This document shows, in pieces, positions 18,490 through 26,644 of a DNA stretch of 64,000 nt. Below the pieces are notes generated by a model that was not told the origin of the DNA, searched no databases, and saw only the letters and a program-made list of their open reading frames with translations. Origin of the DNA: JAVBMJ01 sp031552535 (GTDB lineage: Bacteria > Bacteroidota > Bacteroidia > Bacteroidales > Rikenellaceae). Every line of letters begins with the position of its first letter. Within the stretch, counting starts at the first letter, position 1. The translations under genes and the position numbers were made by a program. The DNA lies in contig JAVBMJ010000004.1 in assembly GCA_031552535.1 (NCBI GenBank), positions 1 to 64,000 of the forward strand. The letters run 5' to 3'.

Positions 18490-18541
18490 AAGAAGCTGTT
18501 TTGAATTTATTAATCTCGTTAACAAATCCAAATAGCTTCTA
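18490..18541. repeat. Short inverted-end repeat between atpH and atpA
   Basis: The segment begins AAGAAGCTGTTTTGAATTTA and ends with the near-complement AAATAGCTTCTA. The reverse complement of the whole 52 bases recurs at 20479-20532 with only one or two differences. It belongs to the AGAARCNGTTTAAA repeat family found in intergenic spaces across the window. Confidence 0.8.
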
Positions 18542-18590
18542 AATTTATGAATATCTTTCGAAGGCCTCCCGTGCACCAGGCAGCGGCCTG

Positions 18591-19148
18591 TCACGATCCG
18601 GGCTTCAACCCCTGGCTTATATGCCGCAACTGCGAGGCCACACTGGCATCGAGCCGTTTGTAGTTCATAGTGAACACAAATCCCCCTATGATCGATTCGT
18701 CGACCCGGGTCTCCATCTCTATGCTTTTGTGGGTATATCCCTCGGCAAGTTCCAGTATACGGGCCCTGACCTGCGGCGTGATCTCCGCAGCCGTGACCAT
18801 CGAGGCTATGCCTATATTATGGTGACGCCTGTAAAGGTCGACATACATCAACGCCATGAGAGGCAACAGATGCTCGCGATGCTTGTCTAAAACCAGAGCG
18901 AAGAACCGGGCCACGGCATCCGCCGCGTCTTTATGAACACGCCCGCCTCCCGAAGCCAGCGTAACAAGACGCAACTTCTCGGTCTGCGACACCACCGGAT
19001 CAGTCACGATACGCAACAGCGACCCGTGCCGCCTGAAACTCTCCCCAAGGACGAACATCGAGGCGTAAACCCCGGCATCGCAACCCTTTTCGAGAACATA
19101 CTCCAGAAGCGCCCTGGCATAACGCACCGATATTATACCGCTGTTCAT
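18591..19148 (-). CDS. atpH: F-type ATP synthase delta subunit
   Basis: This 185-residue protein matches the delta/OSCP family in length. It has an N-terminal helical bundle (RYARALLEYVLEKG) and the C-terminal GGFVFTMNYKRLDASVASQLRHI, typical of the family end. It joins F1 to the peripheral stalk. Its ATG overlaps the atpF stop by four bases (ATGA), which indicates translational coupling. Confidence 0.93.
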   Translation of the reverse strand: MNSGIISVRYARALLEYVLEKGCDAGVYASMFVLGESFRRHGSLLRIVTDPVVSQTEKLRLVTLASGGGRVHKDAADAVARFFALVLDKHREHLLPLMALMYVDLYRRHHNIGIASMVTAAEITPQVRARILELAEGYTHKSIEMETRVDESIIGGFVFTMNYKRLDASVASQLRHISQGLKPGS

Positions 19149-19660
19149 TGCTTACGGTTTGAGTCGGCTTTGGCAGAGACCTCGTCCAACAATTTGTTTA
19201 TCATATCCATCTGTGCCTGCGAACGGTCGAGCTGACGGCGCAATATCTTCCCGGCAATCTCGACTCCGAGCGCAGCGGCGGCATCACCCATCTCCCGCAA
19301 TGCTTCCTCGCGACGGGCGGCAATGGCACGCTCGGCTTCCCCGATCTTCGCACGAGCGGCTTCAGCGGCTTCATCCCGGCTGCGCTCTATGATGGCGGCA
19401 CGCTCCCCGAGAGCCTTCTGCACCGTTTCCGCATACTCCTTTTGCGCCTTCTCCATCATTTCATTGCTTTGCGACTCGACCGTTTCGAGTTTGCGGCGGG
19501 CTTCATCCGCAGCTTCGAGCGACTGCTCTATATGCTTCGTCCGCTCGTCTACCATGCGTGCGATAGCGGGAAAACCCCATCGCGCAAGTACAGCCAACGC
19601 AATCACAAACGAAAGCGTCATCCAAAACAACAGTCCCACTTCGGGCGTGAGAAGAGACAT
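19145..19660 (-). CDS. atpF: F-type ATP synthase b subunit
   Basis: This 171-residue peripheral-stalk subunit has one membrane segment near residues 8-27 (LLFWMTLSFVIALAVLARWG). A long charged helix rich in Ala, Glu, Arg and Lys follows and should dimerise. Its stop overlaps the atpH start. It follows atpE by 29 bases. Confidence 0.94.
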   Translation of the reverse strand: MSLLTPEVGLLFWMTLSFVIALAVLARWGFPAIARMVDERTKHIEQSLEAADEARRKLETVESQSNEMMEKAQKEYAETVQKALGERAAIIERSRDEAAEAARAKIGEAERAIAARREEALREMGDAAAALGVEIAGKILRRQLDRSQAQMDMINKLLDEVSAKADSNRKQ

Positions 19661-19689
19661 CTCTTAAAGGTTATTTTGATACATAACGG

Positions 19690-19929
19690 CTAAAGTGCCA
19701 TGAAACAGACCACGATAGCGAAAAGTGCGGCGCCTTCGATAAGTGTCGCGACTATGATCATCGAAAGCCGGATATCGCTGGTGGCTTCGGGCTGGCGGGC
19801 CATCGACTCCATAGCCGAAGCTCCGATTTTGCCTATCCCGATAGCTGCGCCTATCACGGCGAGTCCCGTACCGATAGTTGCTCCCAGAACCCCGAGTCCC
19901 GTAGAAGCTAAAAGTGTTGTCAAAAGCAT
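19690..19929 (-). CDS. atpE: F-type ATP synthase c subunit
   Basis: This 79-residue proteolipid has two membrane helices joined by the polar loop ARQPEA (residues 44-49). Glu65 in LIEGAAL is the ion-binding carboxylate. The Gln and Ser/Thr partners seen in sodium-type rings are absent (Ile32 and Gly66 at those positions), so proton coupling is expected. It is the first gene of the cluster: the 600 bases upstream hold no atpB (a subunit), which normally precedes c. Confidence 0.95.
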   Translation of the reverse strand: MLLTTLLASTGLGVLGATIGTGLAVIGAAIGIGKIGASAMESMARQPEATSDIRLSMIIVATLIEGAALFAIVVCFMAL

Positions 19930-19991
19930 GATTGTTATGACTTTTTATCTTTTCTATTTGAGAAGTTATCCGAAATGGCCGGCCACCGGTT

Positions 19992-20024
19992 GAGAAACTG
20001 TTTAGAGTCTGTCTAAATTTTCAC
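19992..20024. repeat. Copy of the AGAARCNGTTTAAA repeat family upstream of atpE
   Basis: It contains GAGAAACTGTTTAGAG followed by TCTGTCTAAATTTTC, which matches segments at 38735-38765 and 18481-18500. It lies about 65-95 bases before the atpE start. The adjoining 20025-20248 shows no gene and no clear promoter. Confidence 0.55.
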
Positions 20025-20248
20025 AAGGTAATCCTGCCAAACCGGTATTATGCAATTTTAACAAAAATCGTGGATAAACGCAAATGCCGGGTCATGCGCC
20101 TCGATTTCCACCGGAAACCGGCTCGCAACCGTTTTTCGTGGTAAATCATGCTGATTCCAGGACTTTATATATACAACTATCCTGCCTCAAAATAAAATTA
20201 TCCATCTGATAATCCTTTATTTGAAAAATTTCCTGCGGTATCCGGAAA

Positions 20249-20283
20249 AATAGGGTGCCCCGAACAGATCGGGACACCCTATT
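20249..20283 (-). terminator. Terminator downstream of the PUL2 minus arm
   Basis: AATAGGGTG-C-CCCGA pairs with TCGGG-A-CACCCTATT around a short loop, with one internal mismatch. On the minus strand it is followed by TTTTTCC. It lies about 250 bases beyond the stop at 20530, with two repeats between, so it may end either the PUL2 transcript or a separate short RNA. Confidence 0.7.
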
Positions 20284-20310
20284 GCGGGGTTGTGTAAACT
20301 TGTGGTTTGT

Positions 20311-20337
20311 CTTAGAAACCGTTTAAATTTCCAATGG
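20311..20337. repeat. Copy of the AGAARCNGTTTAAA repeat family
   Basis: CTTAGAAACCGTTTAAATTTCC at 20311-20332 matches, in inverted orientation, the right end of the element at 39703-39735. It lies between the terminator at 20249 and repeat R2 copy 2. Confidence 0.6.
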
Positions 20338-20363
20338 TTATAGTTTCTTCGCCTCTTTTTCCC

Positions 20364-20426
20364 AAAAAATATAGTGAAAGCCTGGCTTTCAAAAATTGCC
20401 GGGGTGCATCCTATATCACGCAAATA
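20364..20426 (-). repeat. Intergenic repeat R2, copy 2
   Basis: On the minus strand this runs ATTTGCGTGATATAGGATGC ... CGGCAAT...TTTTGAAA ... CTTTCACTATATTTTTT. It is collinear with 12221-12303 but about 20 bases shorter in the centre, and the -7-like end has decayed from TATATTTG to TATATTTT. It lies in the same spacer as three other repeat copies. Confidence 0.7.
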
Positions 20427-20478
20427 ATTTTAAAAATAACCCGCAACTATTTTCCATGGGAAAAATCAGACAGCCTAT

Positions 20479-20532
20479 TAAGAAGCTGTTTGGATTTGTT
20501 AACGAGATTAATAAATTCAAAACAGCTTCTTA
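20479..20532. repeat. Short inverted-end repeat at the end of the GH99-like gene
   Basis: TAAGAAGCTGTTTGGATTTG through AAACAGCTTCTTA is the reverse complement of 18490-18541. The TAA stop of the gene at 20530 is formed by the last bases of the element. The two copies flank the atpE-F-H segment in opposite orientations. Confidence 0.8.
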
Positions 20533-21666
20533 ATACGCCTTAAGGAATTGCCGCGTGAGGTCGAGATAAGTCTCGCCGTACTCAGTTGCCGGCTCCAGCG
20601 ACGAGGAGTACTCGAACTGGTTCCACGAGTTTATGAGTATCACGCGGTTTTTGCCGATGTTGCGTTTGGCCACATTACAGAAGTCGCGGTAGTTCTTCTC
20701 GGTACGCTCTATCGAACGGCTGCCGGTCGAGGTCACGTAGTACTCCGGGAAGATGCATGGAACGAAGTCGTTCCCCCACCTGGAGGTATAGTCCCGCCAG
20801 TTCTGCCACGCCATGTCGGTGTAGGGGTAGAAGCAATACCATCGTTCGTAGTAGCGCGTCGGATACCACTGCTTGACATTGGCGGCGTTCAGGTATTTCG
20901 ACGCCTCTTCATTGCGTTGCGGCGGCAGCCAGTTGCCGTCGACCTCACCTATGATATAAAAATCGAGGGCCTTGTCGCTTATCGCAGGGTCGGTGGCTTT
21001 CAGTTCCTGGGTGTAATCCTTCATTGCCTGGCGGAATGCCGGAACGAACTGCTGATAGTCGACGTTGGGCGACACCACTCCCGGCATCACGATCACGGGG
21101 CGTCCGTCGGCCAGACGGTAGTAGTACTCCTGGCTGAAAAGCGTGCTCCACAGGGTCTTGAACTCCAGGACGAGTTTGTCGAACGACACGCCCGAACCTG
21201 ACAGTTTCTTGTCGGCTCCGTCCAGCGACAGGTGGCTGAAACTGTAGTTTATCGCTATCTGCACCTTCGTCTTGTCGCGTTCGCGGTACTGGGCGTATGC
21301 CGTGATCAGGTTATTGTCGTTGGCGGCATTGTTCCACGCGAAGATAAAGAAGTCGAGTCCCGCCCGGTCGGCCCACCGGCACTGTTTGGTTAGCACACTG
21401 TCGAGGTTATAGGTGTAGACCACCGGATTGCCGTCGCTGTCGTAGTTCAATACCGGGTGGTCTTTGATCGAGGCGGCCCAGGTGTCGGTGGTGCGGTTGA
21501 TATAGTAGGCTCCCAGCACGGGGTTCTCGCTGAGCGCCGTCTCCGGTATCGGGTAGTTCCAGTCGGGCGGCAGGAAATCGTCCTCCTTTTTACACGATGA
21601 CAGTGCCGATACGGCGGCCGCAAGAAACAACAGGTATAGAGATGCTTTGTTTTTCATATCCTTCAT
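20530..21666 (-). CDS. GH99/WbsX-like lipoprotein lacking the usual catalytic pair
   Basis: This 378-residue lipoprotein (Cys25, followed by KKEDD) has the fold signature of GH99-like/WbsX proteins. This includes NPVLGAYYINRT near the start and NSWNQFEYSSSLEPATEYG at about 347-364. In GH99 the matching stretch is WNEW(H/A)EG with two catalytic Glu; here those positions align with Gln350 and Tyr353. It may bind rather than cut mannosides, or use other residues. It is the last gene of the PUL2 minus arm, 12 bases after susD. The start could also be Met4 at 21657. Confidence 0.8.
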   Translation of the reverse strand: MKDMKNKASLYLLFLAAAVSALSSCKKEDDFLPPDWNYPIPETALSENPVLGAYYINRTTDTWAASIKDHPVLNYDSDGNPVVYTYNLDSVLTKQCRWADRAGLDFFIFAWNNAANDNNLITAYAQYRERDKTKVQIAINYSFSHLSLDGADKKLSGSGVSFDKLVLEFKTLWSTLFSQEYYYRLADGRPVIVMPGVVSPNVDYQQFVPAFRQAMKDYTQELKATDPAISDKALDFYIIGEVDGNWLPPQRNEEASKYLNAANVKQWYPTRYYERWYCFYPYTDMAWQNWRDYTSRWGNDFVPCIFPEYYVTSTGSRSIERTEKNYRDFCNVAKRNIGKNRVILINSWNQFEYSSSLEPATEYGETYLDLTRQFLKAY

Positions 21667-21678
21667 AATTTCGGCGTT

Positions 21679-23409
21679 TTACAGGTAGTCCGTCGGATTG
21701 GGTATGCCTGCTATCGGCTTGTTTGGAAGCGCGAACCAAAGTTTGACATACTGGTCGTTACCTTTGAATATCCCGCGCGGGATAAGGTACTGGTCGATGG
21801 CCTTGTTTACTTCAGGACCGTTGTACTGCAACTCGTTCACCGGATAGGGCAGACGGTAGGGCAGATACTTGTAGGTCCCTTCGTAAGGAGAGAAACAGGG
21901 TTCAAACTGCAACACCTGCGTGCGCCTCATCAGCGTCCATGCATCCACCCCCTGGTTGGGTATGGCCAGCCAGTGCTGCATGATGACCTGCCTGAGGAAG
22001 TCGTTCTGGCCGACGATGCTGTTGCAAATGTGGAGCCAGTCCATGAACTGCGCCGAGATGTCCGCTCCATTGTCGTCGGTGATTTTGGTCGCCGTGCCCC
22101 ACTTGATGCCCGGGGTATCGAGATAAGCGTCTATTTCGGTTCCAAGAATCGCATAGTGGTTCATCGAGGCGCGTATGCCGCTGTAATAATACTGCTCTGC
22201 CGTTTTCGCCGAAGCTCCCCCCCACCCTTTCAGTTTGGCCTCAGCCTTCAGGAAGTTGCATTCGGCCGTAGAAAGAAATATGAACTCGGCGTCGGGAGCC
22301 AGAAAACGCGATCCTATGGGCGAGTAATCCTCACGGGTAAGGCTGCGGTGGATATTCTCCCCCGGAGCCGCCAAGCCGCTTTCGCCGCCGTAACCGCCGT
22401 ATGAGCCGGTGTCACCAAAATATTCGCCGGCATGCACGGGAACGGTATTGTCGTTCTTCTTATCGACCACTTTCTGGGCATAGACCGGCAGGCGCGGGTC
22501 GCCGTAGGGCGCCATGTGGTAATGGGCCGTTTCGCCGAATGCGGGCAGGGTCCCGATGTTCGATATCTTGTTGTAGACAGCCTGCATGTAGAGCGGGTTG
22601 ATGTCGCCTCCCTGTGTCGAAATTACACCTCCCCAGTTGCTCTTAGCCGTATCATCGAGGTCGGTCATGGTGAACGCTTCGTTGGCGAACACATCCTCCA
22701 CCACCTCCTGCGCTTTCACCGGGTCTCCGTTGGGCGCGGGGTTCGATATACGCATGGCCAGACGCAGGCGCAGGGTATAGGCGAACTTTTTCCACCTCAC
22801 AAGATGCGAACCGCGGATTATCTTTTCAGAGAGTTTCGTACCCATCACCGGGTCGACGGTGAAATAGTCGCCATCGAGGGTTATGGCGTCGGCATACTTC
22901 TTCAGGTCGTCGAGGAGCATGTAGTAGATATCCTGTTCGCGGTTGTAGGGCACCACGATCTTGCCGTCGAGCCCCTTTTCATACGGTATCGGACCCCAGA
23001 TGGCCGCCACCTGCGATTGTATGTAGCACTTCCAGATGCGGGCTATCATCACGCGGTTATTGTACGCGGGATCGTCCCCGTAGATACGGATCAACTCCTG
23101 TACCGGTATAAGGCAAGCGGTGTAGTTGTCCCTCCAGTAGTTGTTCAGCGGATTGATATCGGTTGAATAGCGTTGAAAACGCCCCTGGAATGCCACGAAG
23201 TGTTGCGTGTAGTTGAACATCACCACTCGGTTGAAGTCGCCCCCGTAGAAATTTATCGCGCCCCTGACCGAGGAGTTTATCAACAGGTCGGGCGTGGGCT
23301 TACTGATTGCGTTGGGATTCTTTCCCAATTCGTCGAAGCCTTTGGTGCACGAAGAGGCAAGCAACGAAATTGCCGCTGCCGCAAAAATATATGATTTTAT
23401 GAGTCTCAT
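21679..23409 (-). CDS. SusD-like glycan-binding lipoprotein (PUL2)
   Basis: This 576-residue lipoprotein (lipobox LLASSC, Cys21) has the N-terminal FDELGKNPNAISKPTPDLL typical of the SusD-like_2 subgroup. It should cap the TonB-dependent channel encoded 12 bases upstream. A Gly- and Tyr-rich loop (GDTGSYGGYGGES) lies near residues 330-345 and is unusual. The substrate is not readable from the sequence; the locus context points to a phosphorylated mannose glycan. Confidence 0.92.
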   Translation of the reverse strand: MRLIKSYIFAAAAISLLASSCTKGFDELGKNPNAISKPTPDLLINSSVRGAINFYGGDFNRVVMFNYTQHFVAFQGRFQRYSTDINPLNNYWRDNYTACLIPVQELIRIYGDDPAYNNRVMIARIWKCYIQSQVAAIWGPIPYEKGLDGKIVVPYNREQDIYYMLLDDLKKYADAITLDGDYFTVDPVMGTKLSEKIIRGSHLVRWKKFAYTLRLRLAMRISNPAPNGDPVKAQEVVEDVFANEAFTMTDLDDTAKSNWGGVISTQGGDINPLYMQAVYNKISNIGTLPAFGETAHYHMAPYGDPRLPVYAQKVVDKKNDNTVPVHAGEYFGDTGSYGGYGGESGLAAPGENIHRSLTREDYSPIGSRFLAPDAEFIFLSTAECNFLKAEAKLKGWGGASAKTAEQYYYSGIRASMNHYAILGTEIDAYLDTPGIKWGTATKITDDNGADISAQFMDWLHICNSIVGQNDFLRQVIMQHWLAIPNQGVDAWTLMRRTQVLQFEPCFSPYEGTYKYLPYRLPYPVNELQYNGPEVNKAIDQYLIPRGIFKGNDQYVKLWFALPNKPIAGIPNPTDYL

Positions 23410-23421
23410 ACTGCCGTCGTG

Positions 23422-26400
23422 TTATTTGGTTGACAATGAGATATTGAATCCGAAGGTCGCCACCGGAGGCAACGATCCGTTCTCTATCCCGCGGCCGTTG
23501 CCCGAAGTCGATGCCGATTCGGGATCGACGCCGCGGGGGGTCTTCTGGTAGATGATCCAGGCGTTGCGTGCCACGACCGACAATTTGACATTCGATAATG
23601 CGGTCTTATTGAGCCACTTCCTCGGGAAGGTGTAGCCCAGGGTCACCTCGCGCAACTTGACGAACGAGGCATCGAAGATCGAGAACTCGTTGATCGAACT
23701 GCGCGTGTACTCGTAGCCCGACGGTGAGAAGTATTTCGTTACCGGCGTATAGCCTATCACATTGCCGTTTTCGTCGTATTTACGTTGTACGGCGTTTGGC
23801 CACTGGATGCCATGGGTCATCTCGGTGTCGCTCTCATTGTATATCTGCTTCGAAAGGGCGTACCCCACACGGCCGTCGTAGTTCACAGTGGTCAGACCGT
23901 TGGTCATCATCTTCGAGAACGTGTTGCAGTACATGATACCGCCATATTTTACGTCGATCAGGAATGAAAAATCGAATCCCTTGTAGGTGAACGCGTTGTT
24001 GAAGCCCATCAGCCAGTCGGGCGAGGCTGTGCCGAATCCCACGCTGGGATCCGACTCGAACTCCGAGGGCGACGCACCGTCGGGCATGATCATCTGCCCG
24101 TACTCGTTGCGCCTGACTCCCACACCGCGGATGTAACCATAAGGTTTGCCCACTTCGACGTTTACCGTGGTATTCGAAGCGCTGTATAACGTCAGGCTCG
24201 TCACGTCGTACTCTTCCAGCAGGCTGATCACCTTCGAGGTATTCTTCGAGAAGTTGAGCATCGACGACCATGTGAATTTACGGTTCTTCACCGGTTCTCC
24301 CTTGAGGCTGACCTCTATCCCAGAGTTGCGGATTTCGCCGGCGTTGAATATGCGGCGTTCGTAACCGCTCGTGGCCGTCACGAAAGCCGGCACGATCTGG
24401 TTGTAGGTCGATGCCCGGTAACCCGTAAGGTCGAATCCCACGCGGCCCGAGAGGAACTGCATTTCGAGCCCCGCTTCGAAGGAGTGGGTGATCTCGGGTT
24501 TCAGGTTCTCGTTGTTGAGGGTGTTCGACACTACGGCGTAGGGCGCCCCGTTGAATATACCGCCGATTGTGTAGTCGCGCGAGATGCGATATGGGGAGGT
24601 GTCGTTACCAACCTTGGCGTAAGACAGGCGCACTTTACCCAGCGGCATGATACGCGAAGCGTGGCCCGTTTTCAGCAATTCGGAAAATATAAAACTCAAA
24701 CCGGCCGACGGATAGAAAAACGAACAGTTATCGACGGGAAGGGTCGAGAACCAGTCGTTACGCGCCGTAGCATCGAGATAAAGCAGCCCCTTGTAGCCCA
24801 CCGAAAGCGACCCGAAGACCGAATTGGTCTTACGGTCCGACAACACTTGTACGGGAGTTATCTTTTCCGTGGCGTTCGAGATATGGAGGAACGAAGGCTG
24901 CACGAGGCCGATAACGGTCTGCGTACGGCGGTCGCTCTGGCGACGGTTCGTGGAGGCCCCGGCCATTGCGTTTATACTGAATATTTTGCGTATATTTTTC
25001 TTCCATGTTGCCATTCCTTCGAGAGTGACTCCCGAGAAGAAGTCGGTGAACTCCTCGACGCGGCCCACAGGATCGTAAAATCCGCCGAGGTTCTGGAACG
25101 TGGTCCCTTCCCACCAGTATAAATCGACGCTCGCACGCCCAAGTAAAGTGATGCCGTAGGGCATCTGTATCGTAGCGTTGAACGAACCCTGCAAACGGTC
25201 ACGCGTGTCTTCGGTCGGGTTCTCGTTGATAATCCAGTAGGGGTTCGACGTGTTACGGTTGGTCGACTTTTCGTTGCCGTTCTCGTCCTTGTAGTCGCGC
25301 AACTCGTCGAGCGACGTCGAGCGGGCCATATGCACATAGGAGTTGACCGGGTTGCGGCTGTCGGCATTGGTATACTGGCGGTTCTTGACGTTGTCACGGA
25401 TGTAGGTTATACGCGAGTTGAACGTAAACCACTTGGTAAATTTATTGCTGGCGTTGAGATTGAACGTGTGTTTGATGTTGCGGTTGACGCCAGCCACCAC
25501 GCTGTTGCCGTTGTAGTTGGTGTAGGTGAGGCGCATGTTGCTCTCCTTCGACCCGCCCTCGATAGTGATAGTGTTGGTTATCAGACTCGAATGCTGATAA
25601 AAATCGCTGATATTGTCCGGCTGCGGAAAGTATGGCCGCTCCCTGCCGTCTATGGCGATATAGGGTTGCCCGAGCATCATGGGCCCCCAACTGCGGTAAC
25701 GGCTACCGGTTATCGGGTTCGGGAGTGTCATTGTGTTGGAGGTCTGTATGTCGAGGTCCATCCCCACGCCGAACGTATTCTGGTACTCGGGGTATTGCAC
25801 AATCTTCTGGAACATCGAACTGTTGGAAAAGGTAACCTTAAATCCCTTTCCAGACGACCCTTTGGTTGTGATCATGATCACGCCGTTCGCGGCCCGCGAT
25901 CCGTAGAGCGCCGTGGCGTTGGGGCCTTTGAGCACCTCTATCGTCGCTATGTCGGCAGGGTTTATGTCGCCCATCGCGTTACCGTAGTCCAGGCCGCCGC
26001 GCTCGCCACCCACAGCCCCGTTCTCCATTATCGCCCCGTCGACCACGAACAACGCGTTGTTGTCCGATGTAGCGGAACTGTACCCGCGTAGCGTGATACC
26101 CGACGAACCGGTGTTCTGTCCCGGAGGGGCTACCATCAATCCGGCCACTTTCCCCGACAGCGACGACACGAAGTCGGGCGTACGCACCTCGTTCAACGAT
26201 TCGGAATCCACACTCTGGCGCGAATAAGGCATCGCCTTGGCTTCGCGCTTCAGGCCGAGGGCCGATTCGACCACTACAGTCTCGACGGTAGTGGCTTCGG
26301 GCTTCATCTCGATATTGACCGTCGTACGGTTGTCGATTTTATGGGTAATGCTCTCCATGCCTATAAACGAGAATGCGATCTCCTGGTCGTTGGCCGTCAC

Positions 26401-26595
26401 CTGTATGGAATACTTCCCCGCGTTGTTGGTAGTCGTACCCTTCATCTTTCCGGCCTTGTCCTTCACCACCACGCTCACCCCCACTACGGGCGTACCGTCG
26501 GACGAATCCTTTACGGTGCCTGTAATCGTCCTCGTCTGGGCCCATGCCGAAGCAGCCAGCGCGAGGGCGGCAAGTAATATTATGATTTTTTTCAT
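23422..26595 (-). CDS. SusC-type TonB-dependent transporter (PUL2)
   Basis: I place the start at the ATG at 26595, which gives MKKIIILLAALALAASAWAQ as the signal peptide; the longer frame adds 15 residues before it. The order is carboxypeptidase-regulatory-like domain (about 21-105), TonB plug (about 115-235, with DINPADIATIEVLKGPNATALYGSRAANG), then barrel, about 1057 residues in all. There is no STN domain and no FecR or sigma gene in this locus, so control must differ from PUL1. It lies 49 bases after the metallophosphoesterase gene and 12 before susD. Confidence 0.94.
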   Translation of the reverse strand: MKKIIILLAALALAASAWAQTRTITGTVKDSSDGTPVVGVSVVVKDKAGKMKGTTTNNAGKYSIQVTANDQEIAFSFIGMESITHKIDNRTTVNIEMKPEATTVETVVVESALGLKREAKAMPYSRQSVDSESLNEVRTPDFVSSLSGKVAGLMVAPPGQNTGSSGITLRGYSSATSDNNALFVVDGAIMENGAVGGERGGLDYGNAMGDINPADIATIEVLKGPNATALYGSRAANGVIMITTKGSSGKGFKVTFSNSSMFQKIVQYPEYQNTFGVGMDLDIQTSNTMTLPNPITGSRYRSWGPMMLGQPYIAIDGRERPYFPQPDNISDFYQHSSLITNTITIEGGSKESNMRLTYTNYNGNSVVAGVNRNIKHTFNLNASNKFTKWFTFNSRITYIRDNVKNRQYTNADSRNPVNSYVHMARSTSLDELRDYKDENGNEKSTNRNTSNPYWIINENPTEDTRDRLQGSFNATIQMPYGITLLGRASVDLYWWEGTTFQNLGGFYDPVGRVEEFTDFFSGVTLEGMATWKKNIRKIFSINAMAGASTNRRQSDRRTQTVIGLVQPSFLHISNATEKITPVQVLSDRKTNSVFGSLSVGYKGLLYLDATARNDWFSTLPVDNCSFFYPSAGLSFIFSELLKTGHASRIMPLGKVRLSYAKVGNDTSPYRISRDYTIGGIFNGAPYAVVSNTLNNENLKPEITHSFEAGLEMQFLSGRVGFDLTGYRASTYNQIVPAFVTATSGYERRIFNAGEIRNSGIEVSLKGEPVKNRKFTWSSMLNFSKNTSKVISLLEEYDVTSLTLYSASNTTVNVEVGKPYGYIRGVGVRRNEYGQMIMPDGASPSEFESDPSVGFGTASPDWLMGFNNAFTYKGFDFSFLIDVKYGGIMYCNTFSKMMTNGLTTVNYDGRVGYALSKQIYNESDTEMTHGIQWPNAVQRKYDENGNVIGYTPVTKYFSPSGYEYTRSSINEFSIFDASFVKLREVTLGYTFPRKWLNKTALSNVKLSVVARNAWIIYQKTPRGVDPESASTSGNGRGIENGSLPPVATFGFNISLSTK

Positions 26596-26644
26596 GCTTC
26601 GTTGCGTTTTTTTGGAACAATCATGAAATTGTTTCGGCATGCAG

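Noticed and set aside
19690..19929. Possible sodium-driven ATP synthase
   Set aside because: The c subunit lacks the Gln and Ser/Thr ligands of sodium-binding rings (Ile32 and Gly66 instead), so proton coupling is expected.
20217..20423. A 68-codon minus-strand ORF in the atpE spacer
   Set aside because: It runs through a terminator hairpin and two repeats, has basic low-complexity sequence and no homology that I recognise.
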